Part shown: one piece after another, positions 1 to 8,716 of the stretch
How positions within the stretch are numbered: the stretch's first letter is position 1
How the letters are laid out: the number at the start of each line of letters is the position of its first letter
Assembly: GCF_000764325.1 (NCBI RefSeq)
Contig: NZ_JMCG01000002.1
Location: forward strand, 558,001 to 622,000
Origin: Vibrio navarrensis
Lineage (GTDB): Bacteria > Pseudomonadota > Gammaproteobacteria > Enterobacterales > Vibrionaceae
Reading direction: 5' to 3'
Length of the DNA: 64,000 nucleotides
Translations under genes and position numbers: made by a program
The notes under the pieces: model-generated
The model's input: the letters and a program-made list of their open reading frames with translations, nothing else
The model's database searches: none
Told to the model about the DNA's origin: nothing

Positions 1-1098
1 TCTCAAGAGTTCCACGTACTGGCTGAAAGTGGTGAAGACCTCATCGCCTTCTCGACTGAATCAGATTACGCCGCTAACATCGAGAAAGCAGAAGCCGTTG
101 CTCCTGCGGTTGAGCGTGCAGCGCCAACGCAAGAGATGACACTGGTAGATACGCCAAACGCGAAAACCATCGCTGAACTGGTTGAACAGCACGGTATCGC
201 AATCGAGAAAACCGTTAAGACGCTATTCGTTAAAGCGTCGGACGCCATTGATGCACCTATCGTGGCGCTGATCATCCGTGGCGACCACGAACTCAACGAA
301 ATCAAAGCAGAAAACCTTGCTGAAGTTGCAACGCCTTTAGAGATGGCAACAGAAGAAGAGATGCGCGAACTCATTGGTGCTGGTGCAGGTTCTCTGGGCC
401 CTGTTGGCCTTAAGTTACCATTTATCGTTGACCGCTCGGTTGCTGTCATGAGCGATTTCGGCGCTGGTGCCAACATCGACGGCAAACACTACTTCGGTAT
501 CAACTGGGGTCGTGATGTGGAGCTTGGCCAAGTTGCTGACCTACGTAACGTGGTGGAAGGCGATCCAAGTCCATGCGGCAAAGGCACATTGATGCTGAAA
601 CGTGGTATCGAAGTGGGTCACATCTTCCAACTAGGCAATGTGTACTCGGAAGCGATGAACTGTGGCGTTCTCGATTCAAACGGCAAAAACGTCATCCTAG
701 AGATGGGTTGCTACGGTATCGGTGTTTCACGTGTAGTGGCAGCCGCAATTGAACAAAACAACGATAAGTACGGCATCATCTGGCCTGATGCGATTGCTCC
801 GTTCCAAGTGGCTATCGTGCCAATGAACATGCATAAATCTGAGCGCGTTCAAGAAGCGGCAGAAAAACTGTATGCAGAACTGACCGCAGCGGGCATCGAA
901 GTGCTGTTTGATGATCGTAAAGAGCGCCCAGGCGTAATGTTCTCTGATATGGAACTGATCGGCATCCCTCACACTATCGTGATTGGCGACCGTAGCATGG
1001 ACGAAGGTCACTTTGAGTACAAGAACCGTCGTTCTGGTGAAAAAACACCTGTCGCGATGGCGGATATCGTTGAGCACATCAAAGCGCAACTGAAATAA
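1..1098 (+). CDS. proS: Prolyl-tRNA synthetase, C-terminal part (5' end outside window)
   Basis: Class II aminoacyl-tRNA synthetase that charges tRNA-Pro in the cytoplasm. The frame is open from base 1, so the gene begins upstream; 365 codons remain of a family length near 571, so about the first 205 residues are missing. The visible part starts in the YbaK-like insertion (editing) domain, which hydrolyses Ala-tRNA-Pro. It continues through the class II motif 3 stretch with GCYGIGVSR and ends in the anticodon-binding domain starting near [10 protein letters not shown] strong hairpin terminator follows the stop. The identity is firm; an ATG at 136 is internal and not the start. Confidence 0.97.
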   Translation, partial: SQEFHVLAESGEDLIAFSTESDYAANIEKAEAVAPAVERAAPTQEMTLVDTPNAKTIAELVEQHGIAIEKTVKTLFVKASDAIDAPIVALIIRGDHELNEIKAENLAEVATPLEMATEEEMRELIGAGAGSLGPVGLKLPFIVDRSVAVMSDFGAGANIDGKHYFGINWGRDVELGQVADLRNVVEGDPSPCGKGTLMLKRGIEVGHIFQLGNVYSEAMNCGVLDSNGKNVILEMGCYGIGVSRVVAAAIEQNNDKYGIIWPDAIAPFQVAIVPMNMHKSERVQEAAEKLYAELTAAGIEVLFDDRKERPGVMFSDMELIGIPHTIVIGDRSMDEGHFEYKNRRSGEKTPVAMADIVEHIKAQLK

Positions 1099-1123
1099 CC
1101 CGAGCTCTTTTATAACAACAGTT

Positions 1124-1153
1124 AAAGGGGATTGGTCAAGACCAATCCCTTTT
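1124..1153 (+). terminator. Rho-independent terminator after proS
   Basis: A near-perfect stem of 14 pairs, with one G-T wobble, joins AAAGGGGATTGGTC and GACCAATCCCTTTT and runs into a T-rich stretch 26 bases after the proS stop. Confidence 0.85.
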
Positions 1154-1217
1154 CTATTAATCTTTGGTTCAGATTCCCCTCTTTATGCTTGCTTCATGTT
1201 TAGTTAGGAGAGTCGAC

Positions 1218-1886
1218 ATGGATCTAAAAAGCCTTCTCAATCAAGCCCTCAACTCTGATCTTTTAAAACAAGGTTCAGAGGCATTGAACAAACAAACCCA
1301 AAACCTCAAAAACAACACCAACGCTAGCCAACTCAAAACACTCGGTGCAGGCGCATTGGGTGGCGGCCTCATCGGCATGCTGATGGGTTCGAAAAAAAGC
1401 GCAAAGATGGCCAAGAAGCTTGGCAAGAATGCGCTCAAAATTGGTGGCGCCGCGGCCTTAGGCGCGTTGGCTTATAAGGTTTACAACGACTGGCAAGGAA
1501 CTCAACCAAACACTGGCGTGACGGAAGCTTACGACCCACAAAACAACCATCACTCGTTGCTGATCATCAAAGCGATGATTGCGATGGCCAAAGCAGATGG
1601 TCATATTGACCAGCAGGAAATGGCGCAGATTGAGCAAGCACTCAGTGAGATGAACGCCGATGAACAGGTGCGACAACTCGTTCAACAAGAGCTGCAAAAA
1701 CCACTCGACCCAACCGACATTGCCAAGTTGGCGACATCACCACAGCAAGCAAGTGAAATTTACCTTGCCTCGCTGATCATCGCAGACGAACAAAGCTTTA
1801 TGGAAAAAGCGTATTTGCAAGAACTGGCTAAGCAGCTACAGCTGGCTCCTGAAGTCATCGAACAACTTGAACTGCAATTGCGTTGA
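1218..1886 (+). CDS. DUF533 (YebE/TerB-like) inner-membrane protein
   Basis: A protein of 222 residues matching the DUF533 family (E. coli YebE), whose function is unknown. The N-terminal third is polar and rich in Gln, Asn and Lys. It is followed by a Gly/Ala/Leu-rich hydrophobic segment (about residues 46-60) and a second one near 74-90. The C-terminal half resembles the helical TerB domain, with an acidic AKADGHIDQQEM loop. The start was set at ATG 1218 because TAGGAG lies 7 bases upstream; an in-frame ATG at 1164 would add 18 residues without a ribosome-binding site. The gene stands alone between proS and yaeP. Confidence 0.85.
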   Translation: MDLKSLLNQALNSDLLKQGSEALNKQTQNLKNNTNASQLKTLGAGALGGGLIGMLMGSKKSAKMAKKLGKNALKIGGAAALGALAYKVYNDWQGTQPNTGVTEAYDPQNNHHSLLIIKAMIAMAKADGHIDQQEMAQIEQALSEMNADEQVRQLVQQELQKPLDPTDIAKLATSPQQASEIYLASLIIADEQSFMEKAYLQELAKQLQLAPEVIEQLELQLR

Positions 1887-2006
1887 TGAATCTTTGCTCA
1901 GGGTGATCATTAACTTGCGCCAAAACAACTCTGAGCTTTGAGTTTCAAAACCACACTGTGTATATTTGAGAGCAGTTATCATTTGTTTAAGTTCAAGGAA
2001 AACGCC

Positions 2007-2210
2007 ATGCAAGTATACGGCTGTTGTGAGTTAGTTCGTGAGCTTTATGCTCAAATTGGTAGTGGTGACCAAGGGTACATTCCACAGGCAATCTCGTGTG
2101 CAGTCAAAGCGCTGAATGATATTGCGGCAGATGAATCACTACCTAAAGAAACACGTGAGAAAGCTGCTTTTGCCGCCGCCAACTTACTCATTTCAGACTT
2201 TGAGGACTGA
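2007..2210 (+). CDS. yaeP: YaeP family small protein
   Basis: A 67-residue protein recognisable as YaeP (UPF0253) by the order [19 protein letters not shown], then ALNDIAADE, then [18 protein letters not shown]. The biochemical role is not known. ATG 2007 is preceded by AAGGAA at a good distance, so the longer frame from 1938 is not used. Three bases separate its stop from the DUF4250 start, implying one transcript. In E. coli yaeP neighbours rof, a Rho inhibitor; here that place is taken by an unrelated small protein. Confidence 0.88.
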   Translation: MQVYGCCELVRELYAQIGSGDQGYIPQAISCAVKALNDIAADESLPKETREKAAFAAANLLISDFED

Positions 2211-2213
2211 CTG

Positions 2214-2405
2214 ATGAACTTGGCAAACTTTGCATCCATGGATCCGATCATGTTGATGAGCATCGTCAACATGAAGCTACGTGACGATTTTGCCGGTGAC
2301 CTCGATAAACTCGTGCGTTATTTCGATATTGATCGTGCAGCATTAGAAGCCAAATTGGCCACCGCGGGTTTTGAGTTTTTGCCCGATGCTGGGCAGTTTC
2401 GATAG
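2214..2405 (+). CDS. DUF4250 domain protein
   Basis: A 63-residue protein containing the DUF4250 pattern: MDPIMLMSIVNMKLRDD near the N terminus, LVRYFDID in the middle, and a short C-terminal tail with a GFEFL segment. The function is unknown. It is the second gene of a two-gene unit with yaeP. The stop codon TAG at 2403-2405 is part of the first unit of a tandem array (TTCGATAGG), so the array reaches into the coding region and changes in it could alter the last residues. Confidence 0.82.
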   Translation: MNLANFASMDPIMLMSIVNMKLRDDFAGDLDKLVRYFDIDRAALEAKLATAGFEFLPDAGQFR

Positions 2406-2462
2406 GTTCGAGGTTCGAGGTTCGATAGGTTCGAGGTTCGAGGTTCGAGGTTCGAGGTTCGA
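2398..2462 (+). repeat. Heptamer tandem array (GGTTCGA)
   Basis: Eight copies of the 7-base unit GGTTCGA: three at 2405-2425, a TA interruption, and five at 2428-2462. The part 2398-2420 is repeated exactly at 2421-2443, so a 23-base segment containing the stop codon of the preceding gene has been duplicated in tandem. The array lies between convergent genes and just before a bidirectional terminator. Confidence 0.95.
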
Positions 2463-2468
2463 TTAATT

Positions 2469-2500
2469 AAAAAGCTTGATGCCACCGCATCAAGCTTTTT
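2469..2500. terminator. Bidirectional terminator between DUF4250 gene and transporter
   Basis: A perfect 14-pair stem (AAAAAGCTTGATGC / GCATCAAGCTTTTT) with loop CACC. T runs follow it on both strands, serving the yaeP/DUF4250 unit and the convergent transporter gene. Confidence 0.93.
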
Positions 2501-2519
2501 TATCTACTGCTCTCTGGCG

Positions 2520-3884
2520 TTAACCAAAGGAAGCCCAAATCACCGTTGCCACCAGCACCGGGCAAACGAACTTCACATACGAAGGCCAAACTTTACCAAA
2601 CCAACCCAAAGTGAACTCAGGGTTGCCCTGTTCAAGCTCTTTGATTTTGCTGTGACGACTCCACACCCAACCACCAAACAAGCAGAACAGCAGAGCGGCC
2701 GTTGGTTGCAGATATTGTGTCGCGACGGTTGCCACCAGCCCAAACAGCGCACCGAAGTTGTACACAATTACCACACTGAACAGGGCAATTAGCCCCCCCA
2801 AGACCCAGCTCGTGGTGCTGCGTTTGGTATTAAAACGTTCGCCTACAAGCGCCACAGGGCACTCCAGCATGGAGATTGAAGAAGTGAGGGCGGCAATCGT
2901 CAGCAGCAAGAAAAATATCACGGCAAATATCTGACCGAGAAGCCCCAAGCTATCAAACATCAGTGGCAGCACGGTAAACACTAGCGTATCTGAGCTAAGT
3001 AGCGATCCATCTTCCGCATAAATTTGCACCCCTTTTTGCATTGCGACAAACATCGCGGGCAACACAACTAAGCCAGCGATAAAAGCCACGGCGGTGTCGA
3101 CTAAGGTAACGTTCATCGCCATTTTTGGTAGGTTCTCTTTCTTACTCAGGTAGGAGCCGTAGATCAGCATCGAACAGCCACCGATGGTAAGCGAGAAGAA
3201 GCCTTGCCCCATTGCCGCAAGGAGCAGTTTTCTATCCCATACTTTGCTGAAATCGGGCACGAGATAGTGTTTTAACCCTTCCATCGCGCCTTTTTGCGTC
3301 ATGATATAGATAAACAGCACAGCGAACAGCACAAAGAGCGCTGGCATCAAGCGGGTTGACCACTTTTCGATCCCTTGTTTAACACCACCTTGCACGATCA
3401 AAATCGTCAATACGTAGAAAACCAAGGTACCAAACAGGTTACGCTCAACGCTAAAGCCTTTAAACCACGTACTGGCTGCGTCGAGACTGAGCAGATCGGT
3501 GATGGCTCCCAGCATAAAACAGATGATCCAACCACCGACGATGGAATAAAACGCCAGTACGGCACTGGGCACGCTAAGACCAATCCAACCAACCAGCCCA
3601 CCGACTTTCTTACCTACAGGATGATTGGTAAGTGCACGCATACTGTCGACCGGGTTGGCCTGACCATGCCGACCAATCGCCATCTCCACCACCAGCATCG
3701 GGAAAGCGACGATCAAAATCATCACTAAATAGACTAAAAGGAAAGCACCGCCACCATTTGACGCGGCTTGTGTAGGAAAGCCCCAGATATTGCCAAGACC
3801 AACCGCTGCACCAGCGGCGGCAAGAATAAAACCAAGACGAGAGCCAAAAAGCTCCCGCGGTTGAGAAGATGTTTGCTGTGACAT
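2520..3884 (-). CDS. Sodium-dependent transporter, NSS (SNF) family
   Basis: A polytopic inner-membrane symporter of the neurotransmitter:sodium symporter family, using the Na+ gradient to import an amino acid or related solute. The first segment has the family signature GFILAAAGAAVGLGNIWGFP (about residues 18-37), which carries the unwound TM1 and sodium-site residues. It is followed by NGGGAFLLVYL and many hydrophobic helices. Length is 454 residues, usual for bacterial members. The substrate cannot be read from sequence; tyrosine, tryptophan and leucine carriers belong to the same family. It is a single-gene unit. Confidence 0.9.
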   Translation of the reverse strand: MSQQTSSQPRELFGSRLGFILAAAGAAVGLGNIWGFPTQAASNGGGAFLLVYLVMILIVAFPMLVVEMAIGRHGQANPVDSMRALTNHPVGKKVGGLVGWIGLSVPSAVLAFYSIVGGWIICFMLGAITDLLSLDAASTWFKGFSVERNLFGTLVFYVLTILIVQGGVKQGIEKWSTRLMPALFVLFAVLFIYIMTQKGAMEGLKHYLVPDFSKVWDRKLLLAAMGQGFFSLTIGGCSMLIYGSYLSKKENLPKMAMNVTLVDTAVAFIAGLVVLPAMFVAMQKGVQIYAEDGSLLSSDTLVFTVLPLMFDSLGLLGQIFAVIFFLLLTIAALTSSISMLECPVALVGERFNTKRSTTSWVLGGLIALFSVVIVYNFGALFGLVATVATQYLQPTAALLFCLFGGWVWSRHSKIKELEQGNPEFTLGWFGKVWPSYVKFVCPVLVATVIWASFG

Positions 3885-4032
3885 ACGATCAAAATTGCAC
3901 TCATGAACTAGTTAACAAGTACAATATCAGAAGCTCTTCGGCCAAACCATTCACAGCTGGTTAAATCTTCGGCAAATAGAAAAATAAGCAGCAATTCGCT
4001 TTGTAAAAATAACAGTACAGCAGAATAAAGAA

Positions 4033-4052
4033 AGAGCGCTCTGTGGCGCTCT
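4033..4052 (-). terminator. Terminator after yggN
   Basis: Stem AGAGCGC / GCGCTCT with a 6-base loop. On the minus strand it is followed by TTCTTTATT, 34 bases beyond the yggN stop. Confidence 0.75.
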
Positions 4053-4085
4053 CATGGTGGCTTCTTCGCTAAGCCAATCTTGGCT

Positions 4086-4829
4086 TTAAATAGTAAAGAC
4101 TTGATAGTTCTTCAGTTCTGGGATTTTTTTCAGTATCTCTTGCTCTTGCGCCGCCATGTCATCCAGTGAGTCACAGAAATCTTGTGTCTGCTTTTCCACC
4201 TCTTTGCTATGCGCTTTTATCTTCTCTTCGACCTTTTTCTTCAGCTCGGCCATGCTGTCAGAGAGCGCTGAGAGGTTAAAACCACCCTCGCCTTTCATTT
4301 TGCTCGAAAGAGCCTCAAAGGCGCTGGCAAACAACTCTTTATTGAAAATCTCTTGAGCGCGCTGAAAATCCTCTCGCCAAGATTGGGTCATCGAAGAGAA
4401 ACTTTCCGCCGGCAGAACCAATTCACCCTCTTGGTAATAACGCGATTCAACCTCGGCAAAGAACTTGCCCACCGCCTGTTTGACGTTATCAAAAGCGCCA
4501 GGCGCGTCCAAACTGGCTGCGACGTCATCAATCACATCATTGGCAAACGCTAATCCATCGGCAGCTAATTGCTTTGCTTTTGGCAGATAGGCGTTGAGGT
4601 TTTCACGATAAGATTCGATAGCGGCTTGTTGATCTTGGCTGAGTTCGATCTTTTCCCCGTGAATATAGAGGTTGTTTTGGCTATCGACACGAGCTTTGTC
4701 GCCATTTTGTTGATGAATTTCCACCGCTTCGCCATCAAGACGGATCTCATTTTTTATATCAACACGGCACTGCGTCGCAGAAACCGAGAACGTGGTCAGC
4801 ATGGAGATTAAAACAGCTAGCTTTTTCAT
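4086..4829 (-). CDS. yggN: YggN family protein (DUF2884), exported
   Basis: A 247-residue protein starting with a signal peptide (MKKLAVLISMLTTFSVSA, predicted cut after SVSA or nearby), so it is periplasmic or envelope-linked. The mature part begins with a Cys (TQCRVDIKNE) and has a short beta-rich region followed by long amphipathic helices rich in Glu, Lys and Gln. A second Cys lies near the C terminus (TQDFCDSLDD), allowing a disulfide. This matches the YggN/DUF2884 family, whose function is unknown. It is transcribed alone, divergent from the recQ-like gene. Confidence 0.85.
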   Translation of the reverse strand: MKKLAVLISMLTTFSVSATQCRVDIKNEIRLDGEAVEIHQQNGDKARVDSQNNLYIHGEKIELSQDQQAAIESYRENLNAYLPKAKQLAADGLAFANDVIDDVAASLDAPGAFDNVKQAVGKFFAEVESRYYQEGELVLPAESFSSMTQSWREDFQRAQEIFNKELFASAFEALSSKMKGEGGFNLSALSDSMAELKKKVEEKIKAHSKEVEKQTQDFCDSLDDMAAQEQEILKKIPELKNYQVFTI

Positions 4830-5033
4830 TACGCTTCCTTAACGATTTTCGCCAAACTATAACAGCTCGTAATAGGTATTTTGTCAGTAAATTGTCACAA
4901 CTTATCGTACACATCAAGGCCGTAAACTGACGGATTTCTCCCCTTGATTCATACTATTGTCCTTCTTCTACACCATGAGATTTGCTGGCTTTCCGGTTAT
5001 GATAATCAAGAACGTAACTGGAGAGAATGGAAC

Positions 5034-6962
5034 ATGAGCGAGATGAACCTCGAAGCAACACTCAAATCAGTATTTGGCTTTGACCGTTTGCGCCACGGAC
5101 AACAAAGCGTGATAGACAACGTACTGTCGGGACACTCGGCCGCGGCCATATTCCCCACAGGTTCTGGCAAGTCACTCTGCTATCAGCTTCCGGCCCTGTG
5201 CCTACCTCACTTAACTTTGGTCGTTTCCCCACTGATTGCTTTGATGAAAGATCAACTCGCCTTTCTCCACAGCAAAGGCATTGCCGCTGCGGCGATTGAA
5301 TCGGGTCAAGCCAAAGAAGAGACTCAGGCGGTGATGAACGCCGTTAAACAGGGGCAAATAAAGGTGTTGATGATCTCGGTTGAGCGGCTGAAGAACGAAC
5401 GCTTTCGTCAATTTATCTCAGAAGTGGCGATCTCGCTCATGGTGGTCGATGAGGCGCACTGTATCTCGGAATGGGGCCACAATTTTCGCCCAGATTATCT
5501 CAAACTGCCTCAATACCAACGCGCATTGAACATTCCCCAAGTGCTGCTGCTTACCGCAACGGCTACTCAAGCAGTGGTCAAGGATATGCAGGATAAATTC
5601 GCCATCGCGCCACAGCATGTCACGATTACTGGCTTTTATCGCCCCAACTTGGATCTCTGTGTCTCGCCTTGTCGCGAGGAGAATAAAGGCGAGGCCTTGT
5701 TAAGTTTGCTGGCGCAAGACCCTCATGCGCCAACCATTGTATACGTTACTTTGCAGCACACGGCTGAAGTTGTCGCTCAAATGCTACAAACTGCGGGTGT
5801 GAAAGTGGCGGCTTACCACGCAGGGCTCGAACACAGCGTGCGTGACGCCATTCAGAGGCAGTTTATGCAAGGCGAACTCGATTGCATTGTCGCTACCATC
5901 GCCTTTGGCATGGGCGTCGATAAAGCCGATATTCGCCGCGTAATCCACTTTGACTTGCCCAAATCGATTGAAAATTATGCGCAAGAAATTGGCCGTGCCG
6001 GACGTGATGGAAAGGCGTCTCAGTGCATTCTGCTCGCCAATCAAAATGGCTTGAGCGTGCTGGAAAACTTTGTCTACGGCGATACCCCAGAGCTGGCCGA
6101 CATTGAACACGTTCTGAGGCAAATTGCCAATGCGGGTGAGCGATGGGAAGTGATGCTAAATAGGTTGGCAAATGAGGCTAATATCCGTCAACTGCCGCTA
6201 AAAACGCTGTTGGTTTATCTCGAACTGGCTGGGCAAATCGAAGCGCAGTTTGCTTATTTTGCTGATTATCGTTTCAAATTTATCGACAGCGCCAATGCGA
6301 TTTTGCAGCGCTTTTCCGGTGAAAGACGCCAGTTTGTGGAGGCCATTTTCCACTGCTCTGCACAATCCAGAGTATGGTGTCAAACCGATTTCGAAGCACT
6401 TTGGCTCACCTACCGCGCCGAAAGGCAGCGCATCGTGGCCGCCTTAGAGTATTTTCATCAGCAAGGTTGGATCGAACTGGAAAGCAAACAGATGACCGAT
6501 GTCTATCGGGTGTTTCCGTTTCAAGAGCCACTCAGCACGCTAGCTGAGCGCTTGTATCAACTGTTCAAAGAGAAAGAGCGGAGTGATGTCGCTCGCATAC
6601 ATCAGATGCTCGACTTTTTCCAAGCAGATTCCTGCCTAAGCTACACCCTTGCCAGCTATTTTGCCGACAGCCAAGCGCCAAAGCACTGCGGACACTGTTC
6701 GGTGTGCCGAGGTCAAGTGGCGCATCTGCCGCTTGAAATGGAGCAAACTTTTCCAAACGACAAGGCGCAGGGTTGGATCGATGAGTTACAAGCGCAAAGT
6801 GCAACGCCATTGAGCGCGGAGTTGATCACTCGTTTTCTCTGTGGCATCAATACGCCATTGCTGACCAAACTGAAAGCCAAGAAGCTGACGGGTTTCGCCA
6901 AGCTTGAGAGCGTGCCATACAGCAAGGTTTACCAACAAGTAGAGCAGCTTAGAAAAAGCTAA
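5034..6962 (+). CDS. RecQ-family ATP-dependent DNA helicase
   Basis: A 3'-5' superfamily 2 helicase of 642 residues. Motifs seen in order: FGFDRLRHGQQ (motif 0), PTGSGKSLCYQLPAL (Walker A), SPLIALMKDQ (Ia), VVDEAHCISEWGHNFRPDY (II plus aromatic-rich loop), LTATATQ (III), AFGMGVDKADIR (V) and QEIGRAGRDG (VI). The C-terminal CGHCSVC is part of a RecQ-type zinc-binding site. I see no clear HRDC domain at the end, so this is probably the second, RecQ-like helicase of vibrios and not canonical RecQ. ATG 5034 was chosen because GGAGAG lies 8 bases upstream; an in-frame ATG at 4944 adds 30 unlikely residues. Its last 14 bases overlap the end of convergent dinB. Confidence 0.92.
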   Translation: MSEMNLEATLKSVFGFDRLRHGQQSVIDNVLSGHSAAAIFPTGSGKSLCYQLPALCLPHLTLVVSPLIALMKDQLAFLHSKGIAAAAIESGQAKEETQAVMNAVKQGQIKVLMISVERLKNERFRQFISEVAISLMVVDEAHCISEWGHNFRPDYLKLPQYQRALNIPQVLLLTATATQAVVKDMQDKFAIAPQHVTITGFYRPNLDLCVSPCREENKGEALLSLLAQDPHAPTIVYVTLQHTAEVVAQMLQTAGVKVAAYHAGLEHSVRDAIQRQFMQGELDCIVATIAFGMGVDKADIRRVIHFDLPKSIENYAQEIGRAGRDGKASQCILLANQNGLSVLENFVYGDTPELADIEHVLRQIANAGERWEVMLNRLANEANIRQLPLKTLLVYLELAGQIEAQFAYFADYRFKFIDSANAILQRFSGERRQFVEAIFHCSAQSRVWCQTDFEALWLTYRAERQRIVAALEYFHQQGWIELESKQMTDVYRVFPFQEPLSTLAERLYQLFKEKERSDVARIHQMLDFFQADSCLSYTLASYFADSQAPKHCGHCSVCRGQVAHLPLEMEQTFPNDKAQGWIDELQAQSATPLSAELITRFLCGINTPLLTKLKAKKLTGFAKLESVPYSKVYQQVEQLRKS

Positions 6963-8013
6963 GTTGCCGCGTTTGTTCTTGCGGTTTTAGCATCACGCTC
7001 AATCCAAGCAGGCGAATCTCGCGCCCTTTTTGCCGTTGCAGAACATCTTGTAGCAACTGACGAAAATAGGCCAAATCCAGCTCACTGTGCACATGTTCAA
7101 TGGTGGTGAGTTGGAAGTCGGCAAATTTCATTTTGATCCCTTGCTTGATAATCGCTTTGTCTGGGTTGGCTTTTTGCAAACGCTTTTCCAACTCGGGATA
7201 GAGCTTTTCTTCAATCACTTGCCAGCACTCTTGATAACTGGAAATGTTCTGACTAAAAGTGCGCTCAACGCCAACGGATTTTCGTTCACGTTCAACCACC
7301 ACTTCGCGTTCATCAATGCCGTGACTGCGTTTCCACAACGATCCCCCTAAACGGCCAAAGTGGCGTAGCAGCTCGCGATAATCACTGTTTTTAATGTCTT
7401 CACAACGATAGAGACCTGCTTGATGGAGTTTTTCTAGGCTCACTTTGCCAACCCCAGGGATCTTTTCCAGCGGCAGTTTATCCACCACCTCCTGCACTTT
7501 CTCTGGCGGAATCACAAATTGTCCGTTGGGTTTGTTCATATCCGAAGCCACTTTAGCCAGAAACTTAATTGGCGCGACTCCGGCTGATGCTGTCAGTTGC
7601 AGTTCCTGCCAGATATCACGCCGAATCGCTTGTGCGATTAACGTGGCAGAACCATGACATTGGGTTGAGTCGCTGACGTCTAGGTACGCTTCATCCAACG
7701 AAAGCGGTTCGATAAGGTCGGTATAGCGGGAGAAGATTTCCCTGATGTGCCGCGAGACCTGGACATACACCTGCATCCTTCCCGGCACCACCAGTAATGA
7801 TGGGCAAAGCTTGAGTGCTTGCGCGGTTGGCATAGCACTGCGCACGCCAAATTTACGCGCCTCGTAATTACAGGTACTGAGTACCCCTCGCTGCTTTTCA
7901 TGTCCACCGACCGCCAAAGGGCGGCCACGATAATCGGGATTGTCACGCATTTCTACTGCGGCATAGAAACAATCCATATCAACGTGAATGATTTTTCTCA
8001 CGCGTTCTGACAT
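6949..8013 (-). CDS. dinB: DNA polymerase IV (Y family)
   Basis: Translesion DNA polymerase of the SOS response, 354 residues. The catalytic carboxylates are visible in HVDMDCFYAAVE near the N terminus and SLDEAYLDV about 95 residues later. The steric region (CNYEARKFGVRSAMPT), the helix-hairpin-helix (KIPGVGKVSLEKL) and the little-finger domain follow. The C terminus ends RQLSFF, consistent with the beta-clamp binding motif. ATG 8013 is preferred; the frame can be extended to a TTG at 8028, but that abuts the LexA box. Damage induction is expected from the LexA site directly upstream. Confidence 0.96.
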   Translation of the reverse strand: MSERVRKIIHVDMDCFYAAVEMRDNPDYRGRPLAVGGHEKQRGVLSTCNYEARKFGVRSAMPTAQALKLCPSLLVVPGRMQVYVQVSRHIREIFSRYTDLIEPLSLDEAYLDVSDSTQCHGSATLIAQAIRRDIWQELQLTASAGVAPIKFLAKVASDMNKPNGQFVIPPEKVQEVVDKLPLEKIPGVGKVSLEKLHQAGLYRCEDIKNSDYRELLRHFGRLGGSLWKRSHGIDEREVVVERERKSVGVERTFSQNISSYQECWQVIEEKLYPELEKRLQKANPDKAIIKQGIKMKFADFQLTTIEHVHSELDLAYFRQLLQDVLQRQKGREIRLLGLSVMLKPQEQTRQLSFF

Positions 8014-8028
8014 TTTGCGCCCAGACAA

Positions 8029-8048
8029 TACTGTTTAAAAACACAGTA
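8029..8048 (-). promoter_or_regulatory. LexA box of dinB
   Basis: TACTG-N10-CAGTA, with CTG at 8031-8033 and CAG at 8044-8046, matches the gammaproteobacterial SOS operator. It lies 16 bases before the dinB ATG and overlaps a TATACT/TATTAT-like -10 region on the minus strand. Confidence 0.88.
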
Positions 8049-8108
8049 TAATAACGGTGATCGATTTTGCAAAGCAAGACGTCGCTGATGTCACGCCATG
8101 GGCTAACA

Positions 8109-8342
8109 TTATTTGCGCAGCATCACGTCTAACTGGTCGACTAACTCCGCCCAATCGGCATCTTCTTCAATCGCTTCACGCAGAAAACTCGCTTGAGCTT
8201 GGGTCCAAAAACTGGCCTGGTGCAGTGGTGTGGTGTCGCGTGGATGGCGGTGAGCATCGATAAACTCATCTATCTCCCTAGGTGAACTGCCAAGCCCTAA
8301 CTGTTCAAACAGATCAGCCATGCCGTGTTGATGAAGTTGCAT
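8109..8342 (-). CDS. DUF2789 family protein
   Basis: A 77-residue protein that starts MQLHQHGMADLFEQLGL and ends WAELVDQLDVMLRK. It matches the DUF2789 family of small proteins, whose function is unknown. ATG 8342 has an excellent GGAGGT 3 bases upstream, which fixes the start; the frame can be extended to 8420 but without support. It is predicted to be soluble and all-helical with an acidic C-terminal half. It is a single gene between the nqrM terminator and dinB. Confidence 0.85.
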   Translation of the reverse strand: MQLHQHGMADLFEQLGLGSSPREIDEFIDAHRHPRDTTPLHQASFWTQAQASFLREAIEEDADWAELVDQLDVMLRK

Positions 8343-8428
8343 AGTACCTCCTGACATCACAACGGTTTTCAAGTCCAATTTCCTAAGTATAGAACCAAGT
8401 GCCAGCACATACCCCTGCAACGAAAAAA

Positions 8429-8450
8429 CAACCCAGCCGAAGCTGGGTTG
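8429..8450 (-). terminator. Terminator after nqrM
   Basis: A 9-pair stem CAACCCAGC / GCTGGGTTG with a TTCG loop when read on the minus strand, followed by six T residues. It lies 13 bases past the nqrM stop. Confidence 0.92.
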
Positions 8451-8463
8451 AGTAATGACAAGG

Positions 8464-8697
8464 TTATGCTATGCGGTCTTTTTCCCACTCTGAGAGTTTT
8501 TGTGCCCGGGCCGCTTCTCGTGCTTCACGCTTTTTACGCGCATCACACGGTTCTGGGCAGTTGCAGACTTTCTCAATCCCAACCGCGCCCAAACCGCCAC
8601 AGCTTCCTTTCACCACTTTTTTCTGGAAGATATAACCCACAGCCATCGCGGCGATCACCGCGACAAACACCGCAAAGGTAATTAGAAATGTACTCAT
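8464..8697 (-). CDS. nqrM: Na+-NQR maturation protein NqrM
   Basis: A 77-residue protein with one N-terminal membrane helix (about residues 4-23) and four Cys residues at 33, 45, 47 and 51 (SCGGLG, CNCPEPC), the pattern of NqrM (formerly DUF539). NqrM is required for Na+-NQR assembly, probably delivering iron for the intramembrane iron centre held by NqrD and NqrE. It lies 19 bases behind apbE, so the two maturation genes form one unit ending at the terminator at 8429-8450. The C-terminal tail is highly charged and cytoplasmic. Confidence 0.94.
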   Translation of the reverse strand: MSTFLITFAVFVAVIAAMAVGYIFQKKVVKGSCGGLGAVGIEKVCNCPEPCDARKKREAREAARAQKLSEWEKDRIA

Positions 8698-8716
8698 ACG
8701 CTTAAACTCAATCCTG

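Noticed and set aside
2398..2462. Possible CRISPR array
   Set aside because: The units are 7 bases long and contiguous with no spacers; no cas gene in the window.
4944..5033. Longer N terminus for the RecQ-like helicase
   Set aside because: The added 30 residues do not resemble the family, and a good ribosome-binding site supports ATG 5034.
8014..8028. TTG start for dinB
   Set aside because: It abuts the LexA operator; ATG 8013 gives the conserved N terminus.
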